From positions 22,567,952 to 22,631,951 of the forward strand of contig CM055104.1 in the NCBI GenBank assembly GCA_029204225.1: 64,000 nt of DNA. Reading direction: 5' to 3'. This document shows positions 10,502 to 20,703 of the stretch, piece after piece (within the stretch, counting starts at the first letter, position 1; every line of letters starts with the position of its first letter). The notes beneath the pieces are model-generated. The model was given only the letters and a program-made list of their open reading frames with translations, ran no database searches and was not told where the DNA came from. The DNA is from Diphasiastrum complanatum. Lineage: Eukaryota > Streptophyta > Lycopodiopsida > Lycopodiales > Lycopodiaceae. The position numbers and the translations under genes were made by a program.

Positions 10502-13500
10502 CTAACTTGGCAAATCTAGTGTACATCTATCTACAATTCCAAGAGCATATCTTGACTTAAAAAATGGATCTTTGGACAATGGTTTGGTTAAGATATCAGC
10601 TATGCATTCGGATGATGGTACATGATGTAGTTGCACTTCCTTGGATTGTACCTTCTCCCTCACAAAGTGGTGAGCTATCTCAATATGCTTTGTTCTAGCA
10701 TGGAAGATAGGATTTGAAGCAATTTGTTGAGAAGCTTGATTGTCACAAAATATGTAAGGGATCTCCTCGGCCTCTAGCACATGTAGTTCCATCAAGAGTC
10801 TTCTTAGCCATAAGAGCTCTTTGGTTGTTGAAGTCAATGCCTTGTACTCGGCTTCACAAGAAGATAGTGAGATTGTATCTTGCTTTTTGGAAAGCCAAGA
10901 TATCACTCCTCCACAAAGAAATGTTGCAAATGCACTAATGGACTTCCTATCCATCTTGTCACCTGCAAAATCTGAATCCGAGTAGGCTCTCAAGTGCAAG
11001 TTAGATCCTTCATAAAGTATACCAAAAAATCTAGTACTAGAAACATATCTAAGTACTCTCTTGGCACTTTTCCAATGATGAATTAAAGGAGCTTGCATAC
11101 TTTGACTCAACTTGCTTACACAAAAACTTAAGTCAGGTCTAGTGATGGTTAAATAGATTAGAGAGCCTATAAGCTTCCTAAAGAGAGTGATGTCCTCAAA
11201 GGATGCTTCATCACCTTCATTAGTTGCTTTCACAACATGCTCCATAGGGTTGTCAATCCCCTTACAATCTTTCATACCAAATCTTTCAAGAATGGAAGTA
11301 GCATACTTAGATTGACTTATGAAAGTACAATTGCTACTTCTAGACACTTCTATCCCAAGTATAAACTTTAGGAAGCCTAGATCTACCATCTTGAACTCAC
11401 TAGATAAGTCAACTTTTACTTTGCCTATGCCATCATCATCATTTCCTGTCATAATGATGTCATCAACATAAAGAACCAAAATGATGATCTTTCCTTCATT
11501 ACATTTGAAATATAAAGAAGGTTCATAAGCACTTAGTACAAAGCCAAGAGAATAGAGAAAATCATGCAACCTAGAGTACCAAGCTCTAGGTGCTTGCTTC
11601 AAGCCATATAGGCTCTTCCTTAAGTAGCACACCTTTTGCTCCTCACCAATCTTGATGAAGCCCTCGGGTTGCATCATGTAGATTTCCTCTTCTAAGAAGC
11701 CATTCAAGAAGGCATTTGTCACATCCATTTGGTAGAGATCCCATTTGAACAAAGTAGCAATGCAAATGATTAATCTAATAGTTACAAGCTTAGCTACAGG
11801 TGCAAATGTTTCTTCATAATCCAATCCTTTTATTTGAAGAAATCCCTTAGCAACAAGCCTAGCTTTGTATTTACTAATAGATCCATCTTGATTGTACTTA
11901 ATTCTATAAATCCACTTACATGCAAGTGGTTTCTTTCCTCTTGGAAGATTTACAAGATTCCAAGTATGATTTTCTTCTAATGCATCATACTCTACTTGCA
12001 TTGCATCTCTCCAAACTTTAGATTTACATGCTTCTTCAAAAGATGATGGTTCTTCAATCAATGTAGCTAAAAAAGAGTAAGAGGTAGAAGATGTAGAGCC
12101 TTCCTTTTGCTTTCCCTTGTCCACATAGGTAAGCCTTGAGGGCTCGGCCTTGCTCCTTGATGATCTTCTTGGCCCCTTTTGACTTGGATCCAAATCTCCA
12201 TCCTTGGTTTTGTCATGATCCTCCTCGGGTTTGTCAAGATCCTCCTCGGATTTGTCAAGATCTTCAATGCACAATGGGTTAGATCCATTTGACAAGCTCT
12301 TAGCAAATTGTGACTCATCAAAAAGTACATCCTTGCTTACCTTTACTTTCTTGGATGTAGGATCATATATCCTATATCCCTTGCTATTTTCTCCATAGCC
12401 AACAAAGATTCCTTTGAAGGAGGTATCATCTTCTTTCCTTCTAGTCTCCAAAGGAATGTGTACATAACAAGTACATCCAAAGATCTTAAAATATTTTACA
12501 TTGGGTTTCTTATCAAACAAGGCTTGATAAGGTGAGATCCCATCTATAGCACTACTAGGAAGTCTATTACACAAATAATTAGCACATGTTATGGCTTCTC
12601 CCCAAAATGAGATGGGAAGTGATGCATCAAGCCTCAAGGACTTTGCACACTCACATAGACTCCTATTTTTCCTCTCGGCCACCCCATTTTGTTGAGGGGT
12701 GTAGGAACAAGTGTATTGTAACTTAATACCATTGATCTCACAAAAGTCTTTCATTTTATTGGAGGTGTACTCTCCTCCATTATCACATCTTAGTGCTTTG
12801 ATAGAAGTACTAAGTTGTTTCTCTACTAGAGACTTGAACTTAATGAAAGCTTCATAAACAAGATTTTTCTTTGATAGTAACTCAATCCATGTGAATCTAG
12901 TACAATCATCTATAAAAGTTACATACATCAAGGCACCTCCATTACTTGCATGTGAAAAACTATGTACATCAGAATGTATGAGATCCAAGGGAGAGAGAGA
13001 TCTTGATGAAGATTTCTTGTAAGAAGATTTGTGTGACTTTGCAAGGCCACATGCCTCACACATTTTTCCACACTTCTTGAAAGCTCTTGGTAGGCCGAGA
13101 GCTAGTTCCTTGCTTGCCATTGACTCCATAGATTGAAGATTAGGATGGCCTAATCTCTTATGCCAAAGCTCCACTTGAGTTAGCTCCTCCCTAGCCAAGT
13201 TCACACTTTCACTTGCAACATTAGCATCCAACTTGAAAAGTCTACCTTGCTTAATGCCACTAGCTATGCACTTATCATTTTTCAAGATGGAACAAACTCC
13301 ATTCTTGAAATGTACATCTAGTCCATTGTCCATTAATTGTACTACACTAAGCAAGTTTCTTGAAATGGTAGGAACATACAAAACATTATCTAGATCTATC
13401 CTTTTAGATGTGCCTAAACAAAGAGGTATAGATCCTATGCCATCTATCTTGCATGCTTGATCACTAGCAGTGTATATTGACTTCTTAGAGTCATTACAAG

Positions 13501-13789
13501 ATAGAAGAGTAGAAAAATAATGCTTGTTAAAGGACATGTGGGAACTAGCCCCACTATTTATCCACCATGTGTCTTGACTTGAAGTTGGTGTAGATGCAAC
13601 CATTAAGGATGTGTTGAATCCATCCTCATATTCTTCCTCTTGAGCAATGTTCCCTTGATCTCCTTTGGCTTGTTGATTCTTCTTCAAGTAGCATTCTGAG
13701 GCAAAGTGTCCTTTCTTTCCACAAAAGAAACACTTTAGTTTTGCCTTGTTCTTCACTTTGCCTTTGGAGGTAGATCCTCCATTCTTCAT
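10502..13789 (-). CDS. pol: C1 Pol: nucleocapsid knuckle, protease, integrase, RT, RNase H
   Basis: A single 1,095-codon frame, of near full copia length. Zinc knuckle CFFCGKKGHFASEC at residues 20-33. Protease box WWINSGASSHM at 75-85, where Asn78 (codon AAT at 13556-13558) replaces the catalytic Asp. Integrase has H210/H215 with C244/C247, then D274 (LIHSDV), D336 (RCDNGGEY) and E372 (NGVAERKN), a correct D-35-E spacing. An acidic EDLDK-type repeat lies at 509-527. RT has QMDVTNAFLNG and YVDD at 774-777; RNase H has YSDSDFAGD at 936 and SSCEAEYKA at 976. The frame is continuous with gag except for one UAG (13796-13798), so translation probably starts in gag and the ATG used here is only the first after the stop. 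Only the protease looks catalytically dead. Confidence 0.93.
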   Translation of the reverse strand: MKNGGSTSKGKVKNKAKLKCFFCGKKGHFASECYLKKNQQAKGDQGNIAQEEEYEDGFNTSLMVASTPTSSQDTWWINSGASSHMSFNKHYFSTLLSCNDSKKSIYTASDQACKIDGIGSIPLCLGTSKRIDLDNVLYVPTISRNLLSVVQLMDNGLDVHFKNGVCSILKNDKCIASGIKQGRLFKLDANVASESVNLAREELTQVELWHKRLGHPNLQSMESMASKELALGLPRAFKKCGKMCEACGLAKSHKSSYKKSSSRSLSPLDLIHSDVHSFSHASNGGALMYVTFIDDCTRFTWIELLSKKNLVYEAFIKFKSLVEKQLSTSIKALRCDNGGEYTSNKMKDFCEINGIKLQYTCSYTPQQNGVAERKNRSLCECAKSLRLDASLPISFWGEAITCANYLCNRLPSSAIDGISPYQALFDKKPNVKYFKIFGCTCYVHIPLETRRKEDDTSFKGIFVGYGENSKGYRIYDPTSKKVKVSKDVLFDESQFAKSLSNGSNPLCIEDLDKSEEDLDKPEEDHDKTKDGDLDPSQKGPRRSSRSKAEPSRLTYVDKGKQKEGSTSSTSYSFLATLIEEPSSFEEACKSKVWRDAMQVEYDALEENHTWNLVNLPRGKKPLACKWIYRIKYNQDGSISKYKARLVAKGFLQIKGLDYEETFAPVAKLVTIRLIICIATLFKWDLYQMDVTNAFLNGFLEEEIYMMQPEGFIKIGEEQKVCYLRKSLYGLKQAPRAWYSRLHDFLYSLGFVLSAYEPSLYFKCNEGKIIILVLYVDDIIMTGNDDDGIGKVKVDLSSEFKMVDLGFLKFILGIEVSRSSNCTFISQSKYATSILERFGMKDCKGIDNPMEHVVKATNEGDEASFEDITLFRKLIGSLIYLTITRPDLSFCVSKLSQSMQAPLIHHWKSAKRVLRYVSSTRFFGILYEGSNLHLRAYSDSDFAGDKMDRKSISAFATFLCGGVISWLSKKQDTISLSSCEAEYKALTSTTKELLWLRRLLMELHVLEAEEIPYIFCDNQASQQIASNPIFHARTKHIEIAHHFVREKVQSKEVQLHHVPSSECIADILTKPLSKDPFFKSRYALGIVDRCTLDLPS

Positions 13790-13795
13790 CTCGGC

Positions 13796-14482
13796 CTACT
13801 TGCCTTGATTTTTCTTGAATGGATTTTGCTTTTTCTTGCCATTAGATGTAAAGTTAGCTTTCTCCTCTCCTCCATTAAGTGACATGCTATCCATTCTTGT
13901 CTTGAGGTGTAGAAGCCTACTCTCCTCGGCCACAAGAACATTGTGCAACGTTTCAATGGATGGAAGAGAGTCTTGAATGGCAAATGATTGGACTAAGTTG
14001 GTAAACTCATCACTTAGACCATTCAAAATGATTTGTACTAGTTCTTGATCTTGGATCTTCTCTCCTATTGCACTTAACTCCTTGTTAAGAGATTTGATCC
14101 TAAGAACATACTCTTGTCCACTCTCTCCACTTCCTTTCATGCTTTGGAAAACTTGATTTCTTAGCATGAGGATTCTTGAAGTATTGTTGGATTCATAAAT
14201 GCTCTTTAATGAATCCCAAGCCTCTTTGGATGAGGTACAAGAAGACACCTCTTTCAAGAGGTCATTGCATACATTTAACTTTATGCAATGTAGAGCTAAT
14301 CTTGCTCTCTTCTTGTATTTGGCTTGTTCTTGGGGAGTTTGAGGCTCTTCCTCTACTCCTTGAACTATGTCATATAGATCATGGATCACTAGGAGTGATT
14401 CCATTCTCACTTTCCAAATGGAATAATTTGTGGAAGTGAGTCTCTCACTTGATTCCATCAAATATCCACCCATGGATGACAT
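13796..14482 (-). CDS. gag: C1 Gag capsid protein
   Basis: Copia Gag of 228 residues starting MSSMGGYLMESSERLTSTNY, with the UBN2/DUF4219-type capsid signature NYSIWKVRMESLL and later LVQIILNGLSDEFTNLVQSF. It ends in a basic tail (NPFKKNQGK) just before the zinc knuckle. The knuckle lies in the next frame segment because UAG at 13796-13798 is followed in frame by Ala-Glu-Met of pol. The homologous C9 ORF has no stop here, so the UAG is either a nonsense change (for example from CAG) or a programmed readthrough site. Its start matches C7 and C9. Confidence 0.93.
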   Translation of the reverse strand: MSSMGGYLMESSERLTSTNYSIWKVRMESLLVIHDLYDIVQGVEEEPQTPQEQAKYKKRARLALHCIKLNVCNDLLKEVSSCTSSKEAWDSLKSIYESNNTSRILMLRNQVFQSMKGSGESGQEYVLRIKSLNKELSAIGEKIQDQELVQIILNGLSDEFTNLVQSFAIQDSLPSIETLHNVLVAEESRLLHLKTRMDSMSLNGGEEKANFTSNGKKKQNPFKKNQGK

Positions 14483-15066
14483 TTTAGAATGAATGCTCTT
14501 TTAAAAATCACAAAGATTTTTGAATTTTAAAAGATCTATGAAGTGGCCTAAAGCTTACTAGAATGCCTATAGGCTTGTCTCTATCAAACTAACACACAAG
14601 CTTGAATGATACTCAAAGATCTTACCAAAAATTTCTAGCTTTCACTCTCACAAAAAAAAATTGCTTTACACTTTTCTTAGAGATTTCACTTCAACTAAGG
14701 ATCTGAACAAATCAGCCTCTTAGATCTGATCTTAGACTCTAAAAAGAAATGCTTCAATGATCCAAAACACTATTTGGTCATAGGCATTAGTTAGAATGAA
14801 TCTAGATCAATACTATGCTTCAAAAAGCACCAAAAATGAACTAGTATTGTGATTTTGGGACCAAAAAACACAAAGTAACTTGAATTGAAAGTTGCTGTAC
14901 GGTTTCACACGTGTGAAAAGTACATACACAGCCTCCAAGTCGTTTTGATCCAAATGATTACAAGCTATCACTCTAGAAGAACTCGCCCTCACTAGTATTG
15001 GCCAAAAAACAAATTTTGCCAATGATCTTTACAAGATTTATGATTCAATGATCACTCTCTTACTTA
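14483..15066 (-). other. C1 5' leader (untranslated)
   Basis: About 580 bp between the primer site and the gag start, with no supported ORF. It contains the palindrome TTTCACACGTGTGAAA at 14903-14918. Packaging and dimerisation signals would be expected here, but none can be identified. Confidence 0.7.
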
Positions 15067-15078
15067 GCTCTGATACCA
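15067..15078 (-). other. C1 primer binding site (tRNA-iMet)
   Basis: On the minus strand TGGTATCAGAGC directly follows the 5' LTR, with no spacer. This is the classic complement of the 3' end of plant initiator tRNA-Met and fixes the element's orientation. Confidence 0.95.
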
Positions 15079-15940
15079 TGATAAATTTTACAGTTTTTAG
15101 GACAATAATGATTGTACTTTACAATCATAGAGAGTTATTGGTTGCTTAATCAATGAATCTATCAAGTTCTACACATTAGATCTTGATCTAGATTCACTAC
15201 ACTTGGATTTAAGCAAGAGCAATGGATCAACACATCATTTTTTAGTGAGAGCGGCTTCACACGTGTGGAGTACTGTCCACTGTACGGACTGCACCTGAAA
15301 CAACAAGTACAATGATACTAGATAGCAATCATGCATAAAAATCACAAGACAAATGACTAGAAATCTCACAAAAGTGTAGAGTGCAAAAGTCTCATCAATT
15401 TTCTTAGCAAAATGATGATCCTTTTATGGATCAAGTACATCCATGAGTCTGGTACAGTCCAGCAGGCCTTCACACGTGTGAATAGTGCCACATCACTCAT
15501 ATCTATCCATTTGATCCATCCTTGATCCTTATCCAATAGTTGACCTTCTAGAATATGACTAAAATCCAAAAAGCTAGTCTCCTAGAATATAGGAATATTC
15601 CCTACAAAATAGGATCTAAGGAAAATGGTCAACTCTTATCTTCTAGTACTCTATACACACATGTGAACATCCACTTGCCATGTGGGAGCATTTACTCATG
15701 CACATGCAAGGAAAAGCTAATTTGTAGGTGACTAGTCAACTTGACTAAAAACTAGTCATTTCATGTTCACACTAACTAGAATGATACAAAATCAATTTGG
15801 ATATATACAAACATGAAAAGTACATCCTTTCACACATGGGAACATGCTCCACACGTGTGAAATCATATCATCAACATATTCTAATGTTTGATCAATATTT
15901 ACATGAACCAATGTCAAGTGAGAAGTGACAATTTTCAACA
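15079..15940 (-). repeat. C1 5' LTR
   Basis: 862-bp copy of 9627-10488, offset 5452, with one base difference noticed. Contains the element's promoter if active. Confidence 0.96.
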
Positions 15941-15945
15941 CTTCC
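15941..15945. repeat. Target-site duplication of C1, right copy (CTTCC)
   Basis: Matches 9622-9626. Confidence 0.95.
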
Positions 15946-16342
15946 TTGGCTTAAAGCGCGTAATGAGAGCTGCTTTAACCGCTTTCCAGGTGGATTTCTC
16001 TTCCTCTGATAGGTTAAAAAACCAATCTTGAGCCACTGCAAGTAAGGACATAGGGAATAGCATAAGCTTCTCTGCAGGTGTCCGTTCATCATAGATTTCA
16101 CATTCTTGCTCGTAGATCTGGAGGAATCAGATGGGATCTGATGATCCGTCGTATTTTGGTATCTCCATTTGTGGTGCTCTCCAAATTGCATGCAAGGGTG
16201 CGACAGGTACGGGTTGGCCCATTGGATCCATTGGTGCTGGTTCCGGTTCTGCTTCTTGTTGCACAACTAGTAATCTGGGAAGGTGTGGTGCCTGATTTGC
16301 TATCCTACATGCTATTGATCGTCCTGATCTCAGATTCATCCG
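15946..16342 (-). pseudogene. gag: E1 gag, N-terminal half
   Basis: Start of the gypsy Gag polyprotein: MNLRSGRSIACRIANQAPH from 16339, then IPKYDGSSDPIRFLQIYEQE and a retrotransposon-gag core with FPMSLLAVAQDWFFNLS and TWKAVKAALITRFKPRK. The frame changes near 16127. The reading is cut at 15945, the target site of C1, and resumes at 9621. This half is absent from E2, where a deletion joins the primer site to the nucleocapsid. Confidence 0.8.
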
Positions 16343-16375
16343 ATGGTGGGTTCCAAACCTGCAAAATCCAAGTCT

Positions 16376-17660
16376 TAAAATGCAACCAATGTTAGATCTT
16401 CTCCTTTATAGATCGATCCGTAGTCTAAGGTGGAAGATACATATCTCAAGATTCTTTTTGCCAATTCCCAATGACAAATCTTTGGATCCTGCATGAATTG
16501 GCTTAATTTATGCACACTAAAACTTAAATCTGGCCTAGTTACAATTAACCAAATGAGGGAGCCAATAAGACCTCTATAAAGAGTGATGTCCTTGAAGGAT
16601 CTTTCATCCTCTTTTATAGGAACTTTTACAATATGCTCCATTGGAGTATTTATGCCCTTCAAAATTTTCAATTTGAAATTTCATAAGCATGGAAAGAGCA
16701 TATCTACTTTGACTTATGAAAGCATGATCTTTCCAAAAGTCAATTTCTAGGCCTAAGATGTAGTGAAGAATTCCCAGATCTTGCATTCTAAATTTCGTAC
16801 CAAGTGCACACTTTGTTTCCTCAACTAGCTCCAACTTATTTCCACTAAGAATTGTGTCATCTACATAAATAAGAAGAATAACTAAACTTGTACAATGATG
16901 GATCATAATCACTAAGATGAAATTCAAGTGATATGAGAAAAGAGTTGAGCCTTACATACCAAGACCTTTGTGCTTGTTTTAGCCCATAGAGACTTCTAAA
17001 CAAAAGACATACTTTTGCTTCTTCACCAACTTTCACAAGTCCAGGTAGTTGCTCCATGTAGATCTCCTCCTCAAGATAACCATTGAGGAAAGCATTAGAT
17101 ACATCAAGTTGAAACATCCTCCAATTGTGATAACATGCAAGTGAAATGAGAATTCATATAGTTACCATATTTGCAACAGGTGCAAAAGTGTCTTCATAAT
17201 CAAGACCTTTGACTTGAGAATATCTTTTGGGTACAAAGTCTTGCTTTGAATTTGTTGATGGATCCATCATTGTTGTATTTGATCCTGAACACCGATTTGC
17301 ATCCAATGACATGCATGTTGGTAGGTGGATTGACAAGCTCCCATGTGTTGTTTGACATCAAGGCTTCATACTCGAGGGTCATTGCTTCAACCCACTCCTT
17401 GGATTGAAGTGCTTCTTGGACATCTCTTGGCTCTTCATGTGATATGGATCTTCTAGGTACAGGTACTTGAAGTTGCTCCTCCTCAAGCCTCAGCCCCAAC
17501 ATGTCTTGAACAACATCAAGATTGATAATGGTAGATCCGGCATGAGATTCCTTGATCTTTGCCTCATCCAAGTTATACATCTGATCTTCATGGAAGATCA
17601 CATCTCTACTTACAACATTCTTGTTAGTAGAGGGAACATAAACTCTATATTCAATTTTTG
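16376..17660 (-). pseudogene. pol: C2: copia pol fragment (linker and RT)
   Basis: Degraded copia RT, read right to left in at least four frames. AMTLEYEALMSNNTWELVNP and DYEDTFAPVANMVTI lead to MFQLDVSNAFLNGYLEEEIY, SLYGLKQAQRSW, IYVDDTILSGN (YVDD kept) and IGSLIWLIVTRPDLSF. It ends at about 16376 in SSTLDYGSIYKGEDL, before the RNase H core. No gag, integrase or LTR is attached. It abuts the 5' end of E1 gag. Confidence 0.88.
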
Positions 17661-18183
17661 ATCAAGGCAAGATGACATTGACAACATCTTACTTTAGAGG
17701 AAAAGCCATCAATCAATGGCAATAGTGCTACATCATCCATGGAAATATTTCAAAGAGTTGTGTATAGAAATTTTCACAAATTATCATATGTATTCTTGGT
17801 ATCGGTTGTTATGAAGGCATAAAATGAGAGATTTTGTTTGGTATTGTCCAAGATGCAACTTAGTGAAGAAACACCCATTAAACGCTATCTAGTGGTCTTC
17901 AAGATCATCCATTTTGTTCATGACCAAACAACATCCTGTTAGTTGCCGTGGAGGATAAGCGGGCGAGCTATTCAGAAACTGGGTTTGTATGTTAAATGTC
18001 TTCATTTGTATCTTGAAGTCCATTTAGAGTAATTTGTGTGACACGTCCTCTTTAGTACTACTTTTTTGTTATAAACGTGATTGAAACCGCCATACATATT
18101 TTAGATTTTCATGTGTAACCAATACTTGGAAAAGGTCCTTTGAGTCCAAACAAAAAAATCGCATTGAAGTATTAGAGGGAAAG
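17661..18183. other. No recognisable feature
   Basis: About 520 bp of AT-rich sequence between copia fragment C2 and the short tandem repeat. No open frame, terminal motif or homology to other parts of the window was found. Confidence 0.5.
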
Positions 18184-18263
18184 GTAGTTGGGCATTTAAA
18201 TGCGAAGCGTTGGCAGTTGGGCATTTGAATTCGAAGCGTTGGCAGTTGGGCATTTCAAATCTG
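18184..18263. repeat. 29-bp tandem repeat, ~2.8 copies
   Basis: Units start at 18184, 18213 and 18242, each with AGTTGGGCATTT followed by GAAGCGTTG. There are a few differences between copies, and the third copy is partial. Confidence 0.85.
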
Positions 18264-18382
18264 ACCAAAGGATTCATTTAGTCAGTCATTCAATATGAAT
18301 GCACTTACATTATGATGTGGCCTCATGCAGAAGTCATTGATTGACCGTACCGCTACTATGTGCATGCATGACCCGTAACATC

Positions 18383-19049
<667 letters not shown>

Positions 19050-19433
19050 TCAATTAAGCAAAGCAATCTCAAAAGAAAGAGAGAGATGGCTAGAAACCCT
19101 CTTGTAGAAACTCGTGGACAACCAAGGAGAATAGTCAGTATTGCTTACAAAAGTGTCTCATACAAATGGCATACACACACATACCTAGTCCAAGATGACT
19201 GGCTATCCAACTACTTGACTATTGGCTATCCAACTACTTGACTATTGACTATCCAACTTTCTATAAGTTACATAGAAAGAATAAGGTACTTCCAATATGT
19301 CAAGTTGGGGTACTTAATGTCACAATTAGGCCTAGTGGACCCACGAGTCTCTACTAAGTTAAGAACATACTAACTTAGCTAACTCTACGTTTAGTAGGCC
19401 TAATGGAGATAAATAAATCATGGTTACACAACA
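19050..19433 (-). repeat. C3: probable partial 3' LTR of a copia element
   Basis: The plus-strand end GGTTACACAACA at 19433 followed by CATCCTCC reads on the minus strand as a purine-rich GGAGGATG tract and then TGTTGTGTAACC, the layout of a polypurine tract and LTR start. A TATCCAACTACTTGACTATTGG-like unit is repeated about 2.5 times at 19202-19255. The other end of the LTR is not resolved; the left coordinate is approximate. Confidence 0.45.
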
Positions 19434-19436
19434 CAT

Positions 19437-19902
19437 CCTCCTAGACCTTACCATCAATGACTTGATCAAATAGAATAGGCAATGTACCAACATCATGATG
19501 AAGAGTAAGTGTAGAACCAAAAAAATCAGCATGAGGTACTGATTTTAAAGAGGCATGTGCCTTCCCTTCGTAGTAAGACATTTCTTTGTTGTCTTTTAAA
19601 GTCTCCAATAGCAGACAAGGAACTATTATGGGTTGGTCAACACTTTGCTGCCCAAAGTGTTCCCAACATGGACCATGTTGTCCATAATCTTTCGCAGGCC
19701 GTTCCCGAAGCATAATGGACTGCTCATGATGTAAAATGTGCTGTAAATGACCAAGACAAGATGACTGAACCTATTGTCCAACGTCTTCATCATAAAAATT
19801 TGGCAAACTATCAAGAGATCCATCAATGATGGCATCATCAAAGTTGTCCCTCGAAGAGGCATGGGATGACATCGAAGATTCTTCAAGTAATGAAAAATTC
19901 TC
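19437..19902 (-). pseudogene. pol: C3: copia pol linker fragment
   Basis: Minus-strand remnant of the region between integrase and RT, with QHGPCWEHFGQQSVDQ, TLKDNKEMSYYEGKAHASLK and ILFDQVIDGK. The same region in C4 reads LQDNKVDHFYEGKTRAST. RT and RNase H are absent: the linker is followed almost at once by the putative polypurine tract, so the element is internally deleted. E2 begins at its right edge. Confidence 0.65.
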
Positions 19903-20703
19903 TCTAGGGTCAAAGATCTCGCATAGTAGTAGCCCTCTCGCCTGTCAACAAGGGTTAGAACACTGGGTAGGTGCCTAACTATGAATAGATGTTACTTTTA
20001 GACAGTTCTCTACTTTTTCTCTAACTCTATCACCACTAACACTCCACACCCCTAACTCTACTCCACTAAACTAATGTTCATCATGATTTTGTGAAGGAAA
20101 AGATTAGAATAGAAGAGAGGAAGAGAGTAATAAGGAGAAGGTGGAGAGAGAGAGTGAGGGTGGAGATTAGCTCAAATGCTCATTGTGCTTGCTAATGCAA
20201 AAACTTTAACTATGGAAACCAAAAACTTGCAAACTTGAGAGCAAAAGGAAAACACAATCAAGCACATTAGCAAGTAGTGAATAGCAAGTGAGGATGCTTC
20301 TCTCCAAAATTTGATAGAGTTTCCTCTTTCCCATTAAACATGAAAATAGAGTACATGAGGTGTCTTTTTACAAATGGGGAAGGCCCTTGCCCCAAAATAC
20401 TATTGGCTAATATGTACACTAATCCTATCCATTCATCTTGGACCCAACTTGATCCATCGGGTCTTAAAAAAGTACATTGGATTTCACATTATTCACTGAG
20501 TCTCCATTTGGACCCAACTTAAAAGAGTTAACACTAAGTTTCTAACTTGACTTTGGGCCTCAAGTTTTATTTTAATTAAAAAAGGGCCCAAATCTATTAT
20601 TCTATTTACAACTCAACTTGCGTGCTCATTGGGCCATGGGCTTATACACGCAGGATGCCATGCCCTCGCAACATATTTTATTAGTCAATATTATTTATTT
20701 ACA
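19903..20703 (-). repeat. E2 3' LTR
   Basis: About 801 bp, matching the reverse complement of the E5 LTR (45150-45952) and the first 456 bp of 27947-28402. The expected TGTAGGGTC end reads TCTAGGGTC, a one-base change at the terminus. The other end is TTATTTACA. Contains a GAGAGAGAG tract near 20140. Confidence 0.92.

Larger units (their letters stand above)
9627..15940 (-). mobile_element. C1: complete young Ty1/copia element, minus strand, 6,314 bp
   Basis: Two 862-bp LTRs flank a 4.59-kb interior with primer site, gag, pol and polypurine tract in copia order. I found one base difference between the LTRs (GAAGAGTG near 10029 against GAATAGTG near 15481), so insertion was very recent. It sits inside gypsy E1 gag with a CTTCC duplication. 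The coding region is nearly intact: one in-frame UAG separates gag from the rest, and the protease catalytic Asp is Asn. Confidence 0.97.
4302..16375 (-). mobile_element. E1: Ty3/gypsy element, minus strand, truncated at both ends and split by C1
   Basis: Reading leftward on the minus strand, gag, zinc knuckles, protease, RT, RNase H and integrase follow in gypsy order, all broken by stops and frameshifts. The gag is cut between 9626 and 15941 by copia element C1; the CTTCC duplication on both sides proves the order of events. No LTR remains: the 5' end stops at about 16375 where copia fragment C2 begins, and the integrase C-terminus and everything downstream are lost at about 4302. E2 and E4 are relatives of the same family. 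Confidence 0.9.

Noticed and set aside
10502-13789. C1 pol as an independent gene starting at the ATG at 13789
   Set aside because: The frame is continuous with gag apart from one TAG and copia elements make a single Gag-Pol polyprotein; the ATG is incidental.
18184-18263. CRISPR-like short repeats
   Set aside because: Three directly adjacent 29-bp units without spacers in a plant genome; a simple tandem repeat.
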